Source: Clostridia bacterium
GTDB taxonomy: Bacteria > Bacillota > Clostridia > Oscillospirales > SIG627
Direction: 5' to 3'
DNA: 12,943 bases
Assembly (NCBI GenBank): GCA_017453605.1
Contig: JAFTEP010000160.1
Coordinates: 1 to 12,943, forward strand
Position numbers and translations under genes: made by a program
Shown: positions 1 through 7,031 of the stretch, in pieces
Layout: every line of letters begins with the position of its first letter
How positions within the stretch are numbered: position 1 is the first letter of the stretch
Notes under the pieces: generated by a model
Seen by the model: the letters and a program-made list of their open reading frames with translations, nothing else
Database searches by the model: none
Told to the model about the DNA's origin: nothing

Positions 1-1
1 A

Positions 2-1072
2 AAAGATTTTGACCCGGGAAAGCTTCTCAGGCTTCTTGCGGCGCTCGCCGCGGCTTACGCGGCTTTGAAGTGGTTTTTATTCATCCTTCTGCCGCTCGGA
101 CTCGGATGGATCCTCTCGCACTTTCTGCAAAGGCCGATCGAGTTTCTGAACAAAAAACTGAAGATAAAAAAATCTTTCTGTTCGGCGGCTCTTGTGTTCC
201 TGTCCCTCGTTCTGATCGCGCTTGCTATAGGTTTTGCGATCTATAAACTCAGCGTCGAAGCCAACGGAGTCCTTCTGACTGTCGGCGACGCTCTTCGCGG
301 GGCGGGGGAGCTCGCCGAGAATGCCGCCCGCTCTATCGACGGGATCATCGGGAGCGATCTTGAAGCGAGAGCCCCTCAGATCATCGGCGATCTCGTGTCG
401 CGTGTCGCCCAGAGCCTGCCCGAGCTTATCGGCAGCGTCGTATCATCAATTCCCTTTGTTTTGATCGGAACGGTCATCTTCATCATGTCTTCGTTCAGCT
501 TCTGCAGCGATTTTCACAGGATGAACAAAGTCATTCTGAGTTTTTTCGATCCGAAAAGCTCGCATCTTTTAAGTGAACTGAAAGATCAGTTTCTCATATC
601 CGCCGCAAATTACGTCAAAGCGTATATGTGCCTTTTCGTGATATCGTTCACTCAGCTGTACTTCGGGCTGACGGTCCTCGGTGCGAAGTTCGCTTTCAGC
701 GCGGCTTTCTTTATCGCGGTTTGCGACGTGCTTCCGCTTCTCGGGATGGGGGTCGTCGTGATCCCGTGGATGGCGCTCAGTTTCTTTTCGGGAAATGCGG
801 CGTTCGGCGCCGGTCTGGCGATAATGTTTGCCGTTATGACCTTCACCCGTCAGATCGCGGAACCTAAAGTCGTCGGGAGTTTCATCGGACTGCATCCGCT
901 CGCGTCGCTTATCTGCGTCTGCGTCGGACTCAGGATCCTGGGCGTCATCGGTGTTTTCGTTTTCCCGGTGCTCGTCACGATCCTTCTCAATCTGAAAAGG
1001 ACAGGACGCCTTGAAATGAATAAAGCGAACAGACCTAAACCCGTTCTCGAGCCCGAAGCGGGTGAAATATAG
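2..1072 (+). CDS. ytvI: YtvI-like AI-2E family membrane protein (5' partial)
   Basis: The frame is open from base 2 with no stop, so the start lies outside the window; the first in-window start codon (TTG at 65) falls inside a hydrophobic segment and has no ribosome binding site. The visible 356 residues form a polytopic membrane protein. Hydrophobic stretches lie near residues 12-38, 60-82, 145-168, 208-227, 231-260, 263-282 and 297-331, with a soluble loop at about 85-140. The conserved C-terminal signatures of the AI-2E transporter/PerM family (PF01594) are present: DVLPLLGMGVVVIPW at 242-256, RQIAEPKVVG at 283-292 and GLHPL at 296-300. This spelling resembles the YtvI branch, named for a sporulation membrane protein but also found in non-sporulating clostridia. 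The transported substrate is unknown. A polar tail of about 25 residues ends the protein. No clear terminator follows. Family assignment is firm; the YtvI subgroup is less so. Confidence 0.85.
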   Translation, partial: KDFDPGKLLRLLAALAAAYAALKWFLFILLPLGLGWILSHFLQRPIEFLNKKLKIKKSFCSAALVFLSLVLIALAIGFAIYKLSVEANGVLLTVGDALRGAGELAENAARSIDGIIGSDLEARAPQIIGDLVSRVAQSLPELIGSVVSSIPFVLIGTVIFIMSSFSFCSDFHRMNKVILSFFDPKSSHLLSELKDQFLISAANYVKAYMCLFVISFTQLYFGLTVLGAKFAFSAAFFIAVCDVLPLLGMGVVVIPWMALSFFSGNAAFGAGLAIMFAVMTFTRQIAEPKVVGSFIGLHPLASLICVCVGLRILGVIGVFVFPVLVTILLNLKRTGRLEMNKANRPKPVLEPEAGEI

Positions 1073-1209
1073 ACGTATTATACCAATTAGAAGGTTTAAT
1101 GTCAAGTATGAGGGCGGCTCTTATAGAGCAAAATGACCTGATTTTTATAAAAAGTTCAAAAAAACCCCTCAAAATTTTAAAGAAGGGACAAAAAAATCTG
1201 AAAAAACAC

Positions 1210-1238
1210 TTGATTTTTAAATTCGGACGTGTTATAAT
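1210..1238 (+). promoter_or_regulatory. sigma-A promoter for rpmE
   Basis: A -35 box TTGATT (1210-1215) and a perfect -10 box TATAAT (1233-1238) are separated by exactly 17 bases. Transcription should begin near 1245, giving rpmE a short leader of about 35 bases. The 130 bases upstream are AT-rich and hold only a weak 5-bp hairpin (GCTCT/AGAGC near 1116-1128). Confidence 0.85.
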
Positions 1239-1279
1239 ATGCAAGTGAGATTTATTCCAAGCAGGAAGAGGTGTTAGCA

Positions 1280-1477
1280 ATGAAGGCTGGAATCCATCCC
1301 GAATACAAAGATACCGTTATCGTTTGCGCATGCGGAGCCGAATATAAAACCAAGTCTACCAAGGACAACATCCACGTCGATATCTGTTCCAAATGCCATC
1401 CTTTTTTCACCGGAAAACAGAAGTTCGTTGACGCCGGCGGTCGTGTTGACAAGTTCAACAAGAAGTTCGGTCGCTGA
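1280..1477 (+). CDS. rpmE: 50S ribosomal protein L31, zinc-binding type
   Basis: This is a 65-residue protein of the large ribosomal subunit. It starts MKAGIHPEY, the usual L31 N-terminus. Four cysteines, C16 and C18 (VCACG) and C36 and C39 (CSKCHPFFTG), are the zinc ligands of the 'C+' type A L31. The C-terminus GGRVDKFNKKFGR is also typical. The start is ATG at 1280 because AGAGGTG lies six bases upstream; a GTG nine bases earlier overlaps that ribosome binding site and is rejected. The gene has its own promoter (1210-1238) and terminator (1505-1533), so it is probably monocistronic. In many bacteria the C+ form is displaced by a zinc-free paralogue under zinc starvation; no such paralogue is in the window. 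Confidence 0.97.
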   Translation: MKAGIHPEYKDTVIVCACGAEYKTKSTKDNIHVDICSKCHPFFTGKQKFVDAGGRVDKFNKKFGR

Positions 1478-1504
1478 ACGGTCTCGGTCTTTTTGTGCGA
1501 TGAT

Positions 1505-1533
1505 AGCGGTGCACTTTCGTGTGCCGCTTTTTT
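1505..1533 (+). terminator. intrinsic terminator after rpmE
   Basis: A 10-bp stem (AGCGGTGCAC paired with GTGTGCCGCT, two G-T wobbles) with a TTTC loop is followed by a run of six T. It ends 30 bases upstream of the hflX start. Since no separate hflX promoter is visible, hflX may rely on read-through. Confidence 0.85.
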
Positions 1534-1562
1534 CGTGAATATATTCAGTTTTGGAGAACATT

Positions 1563-2927
1563 TTGAACGATTATATTTTCCCGGGTCAAAGCCCCGATCC
1601 CGAATCTTTTTTTTCTCAGCCGCCCGAAACCGAGCCGGACGAAAAACTCGCCGTCCTCTGCGCGATAAGCGAGCCGCAGAGCGCCGACACCGCATCCTCT
1701 CTCGACGAGCTCGAAAGGCTCTGTGAGACTGCGTCAGTCAAGTGCGTTTCAAGACTCGTCCAGCCCCGTGAGCGTCCCGACAACGCCGCTTTTTTCGGCA
1801 AGGGAAAACTCTTTGAGCTTTCCGAACTCTGCCGGACTCTCGGAGCGGGCCTTGCGGTCTTCGACAGCGAACTCAGCCCCGTGCAGATCAGGAATATCGA
1901 ATCCGTCCTTCCCGACGGAGTGAGAGTCATAGATCGCACAATGCTCATCCTCGACATCTTCGCCGCGGGCGCAAGGACCGCCGAGGGTATGCTTCAGGTC
2001 GAGATCGCTCAATTAAAGTATTCTATCCCGAGACTTATCGGCTCGGGAAAGGATCTCTCGCGCCAGGGCGGAGGAATAGGCACCAGAGGCCCTGGCGAAT
2101 CGAAACTCGAACTCGACAGACGCCGCGCAAGAGAGCGCATCAACTCTCTCGAAAAGCAGCTCGATCAGCTCAAAAGAGTCAGAGCCACGCAAAGACGCGC
2201 CAGAGAGCGCTCGGGGATCCCCAGGATCGCCGTCGCCGGCTACACGAACGCCGGAAAATCCACTCTCATCAACAGACTCACCGGCTCTGATATCTACTGC
2301 GCGGACAAGCTTTTCGCGACTCTCGATCCCACGACCCGCCGCCTCGAACTTCCCGATTCAGGGGAGGCTGTCATCACCGACACCGTCGGCTTTGTCAACA
2401 GACTTCCTCACCATCTTGTCGAGGCCTTCAGATCGACTCTTGACGAGGTCTGTTTTGCCGACGTGCTTCTCGTGGTTTTCGACAGCTCGGACCCGGAACT
2501 CGCCGGACGCTTCGACGTGACGTATGAAGTTATAAACTCTCTTTTTGAAAAAAACGAAGTTTACGACGTGCCGCGCATCAACGTATTCAACAAGTGCGAC
2601 AAGCCTGAGAGCAAAAAAGTCCTCTCGAACTTTTTCATCGAGGGAGACTGCGCCGTCGTTTCCGCCGTTACCGGCGAAGACATCGGGGAGCTTCTGGCTC
2701 TCGTAGAAAAAAAGCTTTCCGAAAAGAAAAAGTGCGTCACTTTCAGATTTCCTCCGTCTAAACTCTCGGCTCTCGATCAGCTCTACCGCCAGAGCAACGT
2801 CGAAAGTGTAAAATATCTCTTTGACGGCGGCGTTCTCGTCACTGCGTTCTGCGACGCGAAGATCCTGGGAATGTACGGGGTATATATTTCCGACGATATC
2901 CCGGACGATCCGGATCCAAACTCATGA
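1563..2927 (+). CDS. hflX: GTPase HflX
   Basis: HflX is a translation-factor-class GTPase that binds the 50S subunit and splits stalled or stress-inactivated 70S ribosomes. I take TTG at 1563 as the start (454 residues) because GGAG lies six bases before it; a TTG at 1551 has no ribosome binding site. The N-terminal HflX domain and the conserved glycine-rich linker (GGGIGTRGPGESKLE, about 169-183) precede a helical segment rich in Arg. The G domain carries all motifs: G1 GYTNAGKST (226-234), G2 FATLDPTTR (251-259), G3 DTVGF (273-277) followed by the family mark LPHHLVEAF, G4 NKCD (343-346) and G5 SAVTG (367-371). A small C-terminal domain follows. The topoisomerase gene begins 55 bases downstream with no visible terminator or promoter between, so the two are probably cotranscribed. 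Confidence 0.96.
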   Translation: MNDYIFPGQSPDPESFFSQPPETEPDEKLAVLCAISEPQSADTASSLDELERLCETASVKCVSRLVQPRERPDNAAFFGKGKLFELSELCRTLGAGLAVFDSELSPVQIRNIESVLPDGVRVIDRTMLILDIFAAGARTAEGMLQVEIAQLKYSIPRLIGSGKDLSRQGGGIGTRGPGESKLELDRRRARERINSLEKQLDQLKRVRATQRRARERSGIPRIAVAGYTNAGKSTLINRLTGSDIYCADKLFATLDPTTRRLELPDSGEAVITDTVGFVNRLPHHLVEAFRSTLDEVCFADVLLVVFDSSDPELAGRFDVTYEVINSLFEKNEVYDVPRINVFNKCDKPESKKVLSNFFIEGDCAVVSAVTGEDIGELLALVEKKLSEKKKCVTFRFPPSKLSALDQLYRQSNVESVKYLFDGGVLVTAFCDAKILGMYGVYISDDIPDDPDPNS

Positions 2928-2982
2928 TTTTTTAATAAGTTTTCCGAACTTTTGACACTATACGATCAGCAGGAGAAAGAGA

Positions 2983-5202
2983 ATGGCAAAGTCCAAAAAG
3001 AAAGTCACGCCCGAACAGCCTCAGAAACCCGCCGTTATAAACGATCAGCCTATTACCGAGACCCTTATCGAAAACTATATGCCATATTCGATGAGCGTCA
3101 TCATTTCGCGCGCTATCCCCGAGATCGACGGCTTCAAACCGGCGCACAGAAAGCTTTTATATACTATGTATCAGATGGGCCTTCTGAAACCGAACGCGGC
3201 GAGAGTCAAATCCGCAAAAGTCGTCGGTCAGACGATGCAGCTCAATCCACACGGAGACGCCGCTATCTACGAAACGATGGTCAGACTCACCAGAGGAAAC
3301 GAGGCCCTTCTTCATCCTTTCGTCGACTCGAAGGGCTCCTTCGGCAAACAGTATTCCGAAATGGCTTACGCCGCCTCCCGTTACACCGAGGTCAGGCTCG
3401 AACCGATCTGCGCCGAGCTGTTCGACGGGATCGACAAGGACGCCGTAGATTTCGTCGACAACTTCGACGCGACGATGAAGGAGCCGACCCTTTTCCCGAC
3501 TTCATTCCCGAACATCCTCGTTTCTCCTAACACGGGCATCGCCGTCGGTCTTGCGAGCAAGATCTGCTCTTTCAATCTCGGCGAGATCTGCGACACCGCT
3601 ATCGCGCTCATCGAAGATCCGGCCGCCGACTTACACAAAACTCTACCGGCGCCCGATTTTTCAACCGGAGCAAAGCTTATCTATGACCGCGACCAGATCG
3701 ACGAGATCTACCGCACCGGACGCGGCAGCTTCAAGCTCAGGGCCGTCTACAACGTCGTCGGCAACACGATAGAAGTCACCGAGATCCCCTACACGACCAC
3801 CGTCGAAGCGATCATGAACCGCATCGTGAAACTCGTCAAGGAGGGAAAGATCCGCGAGATCAGCGACGTCAGGGACGAGATCGACAAGAACGGCTTCAAG
3901 CTTGCGATCGACCTCAAAAGGGGAGTGGACGCAGATAAACTCATGAACCGTCTGTTCAGGCTCACTACCCTTGAGGACGATTTTGCCTGCAACTTCAACG
4001 TTCTTATAAGCGCAGTCCCGAGGCTTCTCGGAGTGCGCGATATTATCCAGGAATGGCACGCCTTCAGATGCGAATGTCTCAAAAGAGAGCTCTTTTTCGA
4101 GCTCAGTCAGAAGCAGGACAAGCTGCATCTTCTCAACGGTCTTGCGAAGATCCTTCTCGACATTGACAAAGCGATCGCGATTATAAGAAACACACAGAAC
4201 GAGAGAGACGTCGTCCCCAACCTGATGGACGGCTTCGGGATCGACAGAGTCCAGGCGGAATTCGTCGCTGATATCAAATTAAGAAATCTCAACCGCGAGC
4301 ATATCATAAAGCGCACCGATGAAAGAAGCTCCCTCGAGGACGAGATCGCCGATCTGGAGGATATCCTCAAGAGCAGCCGCCGCCTTGACAGACTCATAAT
4401 CAATCAGCTCAAAAATATAAAGAAAAAGTACGCCATACCGAGAAAGACCAAGATCGTTTCGGACGCCGAGGCGTTTGTCGACACCGAACCCGCAAGAGAG
4501 GAATACACGGCATATACCGTTGTCACCAACGAGGGCTATTTCAAGAAGATCTCTCTCCAGTCCATCCGTCAGAGCGACGCTCACAAACTGAAAGAGGGCG
4601 ACGGGATCACTTTCGAGGGCGAGGTCTCGAGCGAAAGCGAGCTTCTGTTCTTTACAGATAAATCACAGGTCTACAAGGCAAAGCTCGACGATTTTGAATT
4701 TACCAAAGCCGCTTCTCTCGGCGACTATATACCCGCTAAACTCGAATTTGAAAAGGACGAACGCGTCATTTTCTTTATGACCGAGAAAGAATTTGACAGC
4801 AGGGTCACGATCATCTTCACAAACGGCAAGGGAGTCACTATAGGGACCGACGGTTTCAAGACGAAGAACAACCGCCGCCGTCTGACCTCCGCTTTCAGCG
4901 ATGCAAGTCCGGTCGCCGGTATGATCTGCTGCCGCAAGGGCGAAGACAAAAAGATCTTCATTCATTCCGCTTCGGGCCGCGCAATGATCCTCAACTGTTC
5001 TCTCGTTCCGTATAAATCCACAAGGAGCGCGGCGGGAGTCAACGTGATGGCTCTCAAAAAGAACGACGTTGTTAAAGGAGCCTTCGCTCTCGAAGATCAG
5101 GAAAAGACTCTCGCCAGATATTCAAAATCCAAGATCCCCAACCCGGGCGTCGTCCTGAACGGCGCAGATCTCGATGAGGCATTTTCAAAGGTTTTGAAGT
5201 GA
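2983..5202 (+). CDS. parC: ParC/GyrA-like type IIA topoisomerase subunit A
   Basis: This 739-residue protein is a DNA-cleaving A subunit of gyrase/topoisomerase IV. A good ribosome binding site (AGGAGA, six bases before ATG) fixes the start. The winged-helix domain contains IPEIDGFKPAHRKLLYTM (45-62), NPHGDAAIYE (88-97) and the catalytic pair Arg133-Tyr134 in ASRYTEVRL. A tower region and a coiled-coil C-gate (about 360-490) follow. The C-terminal domain (about 495-739) has recurring blade-like segments such as YTVVTNEGYFKKI and IFIHSASGRAMIL. I see no GyrA box (QRRGGKG-like) anywhere, which argues against gyrase-type DNA wrapping and for a relaxing or decatenating role. No GyrB/ParE partner is adjacent, although clostridial relatives often lie beside one. 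Ala93 and Glu97 occupy the quinolone-contact positions (Ser83 and Asp87 in E. coli GyrA). The family is certain; calling it ParC rather than a second GyrA is inference. Confidence 0.88.
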   Translation: MAKSKKKVTPEQPQKPAVINDQPITETLIENYMPYSMSVIISRAIPEIDGFKPAHRKLLYTMYQMGLLKPNAARVKSAKVVGQTMQLNPHGDAAIYETMVRLTRGNEALLHPFVDSKGSFGKQYSEMAYAASRYTEVRLEPICAELFDGIDKDAVDFVDNFDATMKEPTLFPTSFPNILVSPNTGIAVGLASKICSFNLGEICDTAIALIEDPAADLHKTLPAPDFSTGAKLIYDRDQIDEIYRTGRGSFKLRAVYNVVGNTIEVTEIPYTTTVEAIMNRIVKLVKEGKIREISDVRDEIDKNGFKLAIDLKRGVDADKLMNRLFRLTTLEDDFACNFNVLISAVPRLLGVRDIIQEWHAFRCECLKRELFFELSQKQDKLHLLNGLAKILLDIDKAIAIIRNTQNERDVVPNLMDGFGIDRVQAEFVADIKLRNLNREHIIKRTDERSSLEDEIADLEDILKSSRRLDRLIINQLKNIKKKYAIPRKTKIVSDAEAFVDTEPAREEYTAYTVVTNEGYFKKISLQSIRQSDAHKLKEGDGITFEGEVSSESELLFFTDKSQVYKAKLDDFEFTKAASLGDYIPAKLEFEKDERVIFFMTEKEFDSRVTIIFTNGKGVTIGTDGFKTKNNRRRLTSAFSDASPVAGMICCRKGEDKKIFIHSASGRAMILNCSLVPYKSTRSAAGVNVMALKKNDVVKGAFALEDQEKTLARYSKSKIPNPGVVLNGADLDEAFSKVLK

Positions 5203-5206
5203 ATCG

Positions 5207-5235
5207 TTGACTAATAATAGAATTTGTTGTATAAT
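5207..5235 (+). promoter_or_regulatory. sigma-A promoter for vanY-like gene and nrdR
   Basis: TTGACT (5207-5212) and a perfect TATAAT (5230-5235) are separated by 17 bases. The -35 box starts four bases after the topoisomerase stop codon. Transcription would begin near 5242, leaving a leader of about 40 bases. Confidence 0.88.
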
Positions 5236-5247
5236 ATCTTCATACTT

Positions 5248-5268
5248 TTATAGAAACTGTTATAGAAA
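5248..5268 (+). repeat. direct repeat in vanY leader
   Basis: TTATAGAAA occurs twice, at 5248-5256 and 5260-5268, with a 12-base period. It lies just downstream of the predicted transcription start and runs into the ribosome binding site (GAAAGG, 5265-5270). It may be chance in an AT-rich leader or a binding site; nothing further can be decided from one copy. Confidence 0.5.
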
Positions 5269-5280
5269 GGTCGCGCTTTC

Positions 5281-6498
5281 ATGAAGCAAAACGGATTCGG
5301 ACCTGTGCTGATCGTCATAGTCGTCGCTCTTCTCGCGGCGCTTATATGGATGATGTTCACCTGCCAGGAGATCCCCTCGGCTGTCACTGCTCAACCGACT
5401 CAATCATCCGCCGGGACTTCCTCCGCTCCTGCCGAAACTCAGAAGTCCGAGCCGGTCTCGTCAGATGCCCCGGCGACCGCCGCGGCTCCGACCGTCACAC
5501 AGACCGTTCCCGATACTTCTGCTGCCGAGACCGCCTCCGTCACGATCATCGACGTGACCGTCCCGGCAACGACTGTCGCTCCCACCGAAACAGCGGCGCC
5601 TTCTGCCGCAGCTCCCTCAAGAACGTCGTATTTCGTGCTGTCATCCGCTCCCGCGACTTCCGTTCCCGCGACCACGGTTCCTCCGGCAACGAGCGCTCCG
5701 GCAACGAGCGCTCCGGCGACTGTTCCCGCGACTTCATCCGCGCCTCCGGCATCTTCAGCAGGTACTCCAATGAGTTTTGAAGCATCTCTCGGCTACAACG
5801 AAAAAAGCGCCTCTCTCTACGCCGAGTACGCAAAGTCCCATCCCGGGCTCGATTCACAGACCGTCGTGAAAGAGGTCAACATAGGGCTTTACCGTCCGTT
5901 CTACACCGATCCCGAGCCTGTCGACGATCCGAGCTCGCTCCTCGTTCTCGTCAACAAGTATCACTATCTGCCCTCGGATTACGAGCCGACCGATCTTGTC
6001 GATCTGAAATACCGCCATCCCGACAGAACTTCCAAGGGAAGAGTGACGCTCCGCTCCGAGGCCGCCGCGGCTTTCGATAAGCTCTGCGAGGCGGCAGCCG
6101 ACGAGGGCTACACGATACTCGGCTTCTCCGGCTACAGATCATACTCCTATCAGCAGAGCATCTATTCGAGCTACTGCAAGAGTGATCCGCAGAGCGTCGT
6201 CGACACGTACAGCGCGCGCGCCGGATACTCGGAGCATCAGACCGGACTTGCGATCGACGTCTGCACCGACGAATACGCATACAACAAGTTCGGCAAATCG
6301 CCCGAATATCAGTGGGCGAAAGAAAACATCCACAAGTTCGGCTTCATCATCCATTACACCGAATCCAATAAAGATCTGACCGGATATAAAAATGAAGAAT
6401 GGCATTTCAGATACGTCGGAGTCGAAGCTGCGACGTTCATGTACGAGCACTGTCTCGTCATAGACGAATATATCGCGCTTTACGCCGACAGTGTCTGA
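5281..6498 (+). CDS. VanY-type D-alanyl-D-alanine carboxypeptidase, membrane-anchored
   Basis: The protein (405 residues) should trim the terminal D-Ala of peptidoglycan stem peptides outside the membrane. Residues 7-27 form a single membrane segment (N-in anchor). The cysteine at 28 (MMFTC) fits a lipobox poorly, so a lipoprotein is unlikely. Residues about 30-165 are a Pro/Ala/Thr/Ser-rich low-complexity spacer, which probably lets the catalytic domain reach across the wall. The VanY domain (PF02557, about 240-395) has SEHQTGLAID, giving zinc ligands His319 and Asp326, and EEWHFRYVG, giving His375 with Glu372 as the likely general base. GYRSYSYQQ (284-292) is also typical of the family. In intrinsically susceptible clostridia such enzymes are ordinary wall-maturation peptidases; no van regulators or ligase are nearby, so this should not be read as glycopeptide resistance. 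nrdR follows after 17 bases. Confidence 0.92.
   Translation: MKQNGFGPVLIVIVVALLAALIWMMFTCQEIPSAVTAQPTQSSAGTSSAPAETQKSEPVSSDAPATAAAPTVTQTVPDTSAAETASVTIIDVTVPATTVAPTETAAPSAAAPSRTSYFVLSSAPATSVPATTVPPATSAPATSAPATVPATSSAPPASSAGTPMSFEASLGYNEKSASLYAEYAKSHPGLDSQTVVKEVNIGLYRPFYTDPEPVDDPSSLLVLVNKYHYLPSDYEPTDLVDLKYRHPDRTSKGRVTLRSEAAAAFDKLCEAAADEGYTILGFSGYRSYSYQQSIYSSYCKSDPQSVVDTYSARAGYSEHQTGLAIDVCTDEYAYNKFGKSPEYQWAKENIHKFGFIIHYTESNKDLTGYKNEEWHFRYVGVEAATFMYEHCLVIDEYIALYADSV
5681..5716 (+). repeat. 15-bp tandem repeat in the VanY linker
   Basis: The unit CTCCGGCAACGAGCG is present in two exact adjacent copies (5681-5695 and 5696-5710) plus the start of a third. It encodes APATS repeats in the flexible linker. 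It is an in-frame coding repeat and could vary in copy number by slippage. Confidence 0.8.
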
Positions 6499-6515
6499 GA
6501 AAAAGGAGAACGAAC

Positions 6516-6974
6516 ATGAAGTGTCCCAACTGCGGATGCACCGAAAGTAAGGTGCTCGATTCAAGATCCACCGAGGAGGGCGTCGCCATCCGCCGCCGCC
6601 GTGAATGCCTCGAATGTCAGAAGCGCTTCACGACCTACGAGAGAGTCGAGGAGATCCCGCTCATGGTCGTCAAAAAGGACGGCTCGAGGCAGGTCTTCGA
6701 CCGCACCAAGATCCTCAACGGCATCGTCAGAGCCTGCGAGAAGCGTCCGGTCTCTCTTTCTCAGATGGAGGCAACCGTTTCTCAGGTCGAAGCGGCGCTC
6801 ACGAATTCCGGGGTCAACGAAGTCTCTTCGGATCAGATCGGAAATCTCGTCATGGAGAAGCTGAAATCTCTCGACGAGGTAGCATACGTCCGCTTTGCGT
6901 CCGTCTACCGCCAGTTCAAGGACGTCAACACTTTTATGGACGAGCTCAAAAGTCTCCTCAGCAGTGAAAACTGA
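6516..6974 (+). CDS. nrdR: transcriptional repressor NrdR
   Basis: NrdR is an ATP/dATP-sensing repressor of ribonucleotide reductase operons. The 152-residue length is normal for the family. The N-terminal zinc ribbon uses C3 and C6 (CPNCG) and C31 and C34 (CLEC), with the DNA-contacting basic stretch IRRRRE between them and RFTTYERVE after. An ATP-cone domain (about 49-140) starts at PLMVVKKDGSRQVFDR. The start is ATG at 6516, with AAGGAG eight bases upstream; an earlier in-frame start near 6399 lies inside the vanY-like gene and lacks a ribosome binding site. It is 17 bases downstream of the carboxypeptidase gene, so the two probably share the promoter at 5207. No nrd structural gene and no clear NrdR box is in the window. 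Confidence 0.97.
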   Translation: MKCPNCGCTESKVLDSRSTEEGVAIRRRRECLECQKRFTTYERVEEIPLMVVKKDGSRQVFDRTKILNGIVRACEKRPVSLSQMEATVSQVEAALTNSGVNEVSSDQIGNLVMEKLKSLDEVAYVRFASVYRQFKDVNTFMDELKSLLSSEN

Positions 6975-6982
6975 AAGAAAGA

Positions 6983-7031
6983 TTTCGCGCATCAGGTTTT
7001 GATGCGCGAAATATTTTGTCTTTTTATTTTT
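6983..7031. terminator. shared convergent terminator (nrdR / rsmA)
   Basis: A perfect 12-bp stem, TTTCGCGCATCA (6983-6994) with TGATGCGCGAAA (7000-7011), has a five-base loop. On the plus strand it is followed by a T-rich run to about 7031 that reaches the rsmA stop codon. On the minus strand a less regular T-rich stretch follows. It sits between convergent genes and probably stops both transcripts, most strongly the nrdR one. Confidence 0.92.

Noticed and set aside
569..1105. A 178-codon minus-strand open frame antisense to the ytvI-like gene
   Set aside because: It has no ribosome binding site or family features, is full of charged low-complexity residues, and mirrors the codon bias of the well-supported plus-strand gene.
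1116..1128. Hairpin GCTCT/AGAGC after the ytvI-like gene as a terminator
   Set aside because: Only five pairs, a three-base loop and no T-run on either strand.
2951..2966. TTGACA followed by TATACG upstream of the topoisomerase gene
   Set aside because: The two boxes are only about two bases apart, so they cannot act as a -35/-10 pair.
3661..4128. Minus-strand frames inside the topoisomerase gene, some over 100 codons
   Set aside because: They have no ribosome binding sites, and the plus-strand frame is a recognisable enzyme throughout.
5681..5716. Tandem repeat in the VanY-like gene considered as CRISPR or mobile repeat
   Set aside because: Units are adjacent without spacers and keep the reading frame of a Pro/Ala/Thr linker.
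5281..6498. Vancomycin resistance gene
   Set aside because: The VanY domain is common in wall maturation enzymes; no vanR/S, vanH or D-Ala-D-Lac ligase gene is nearby.
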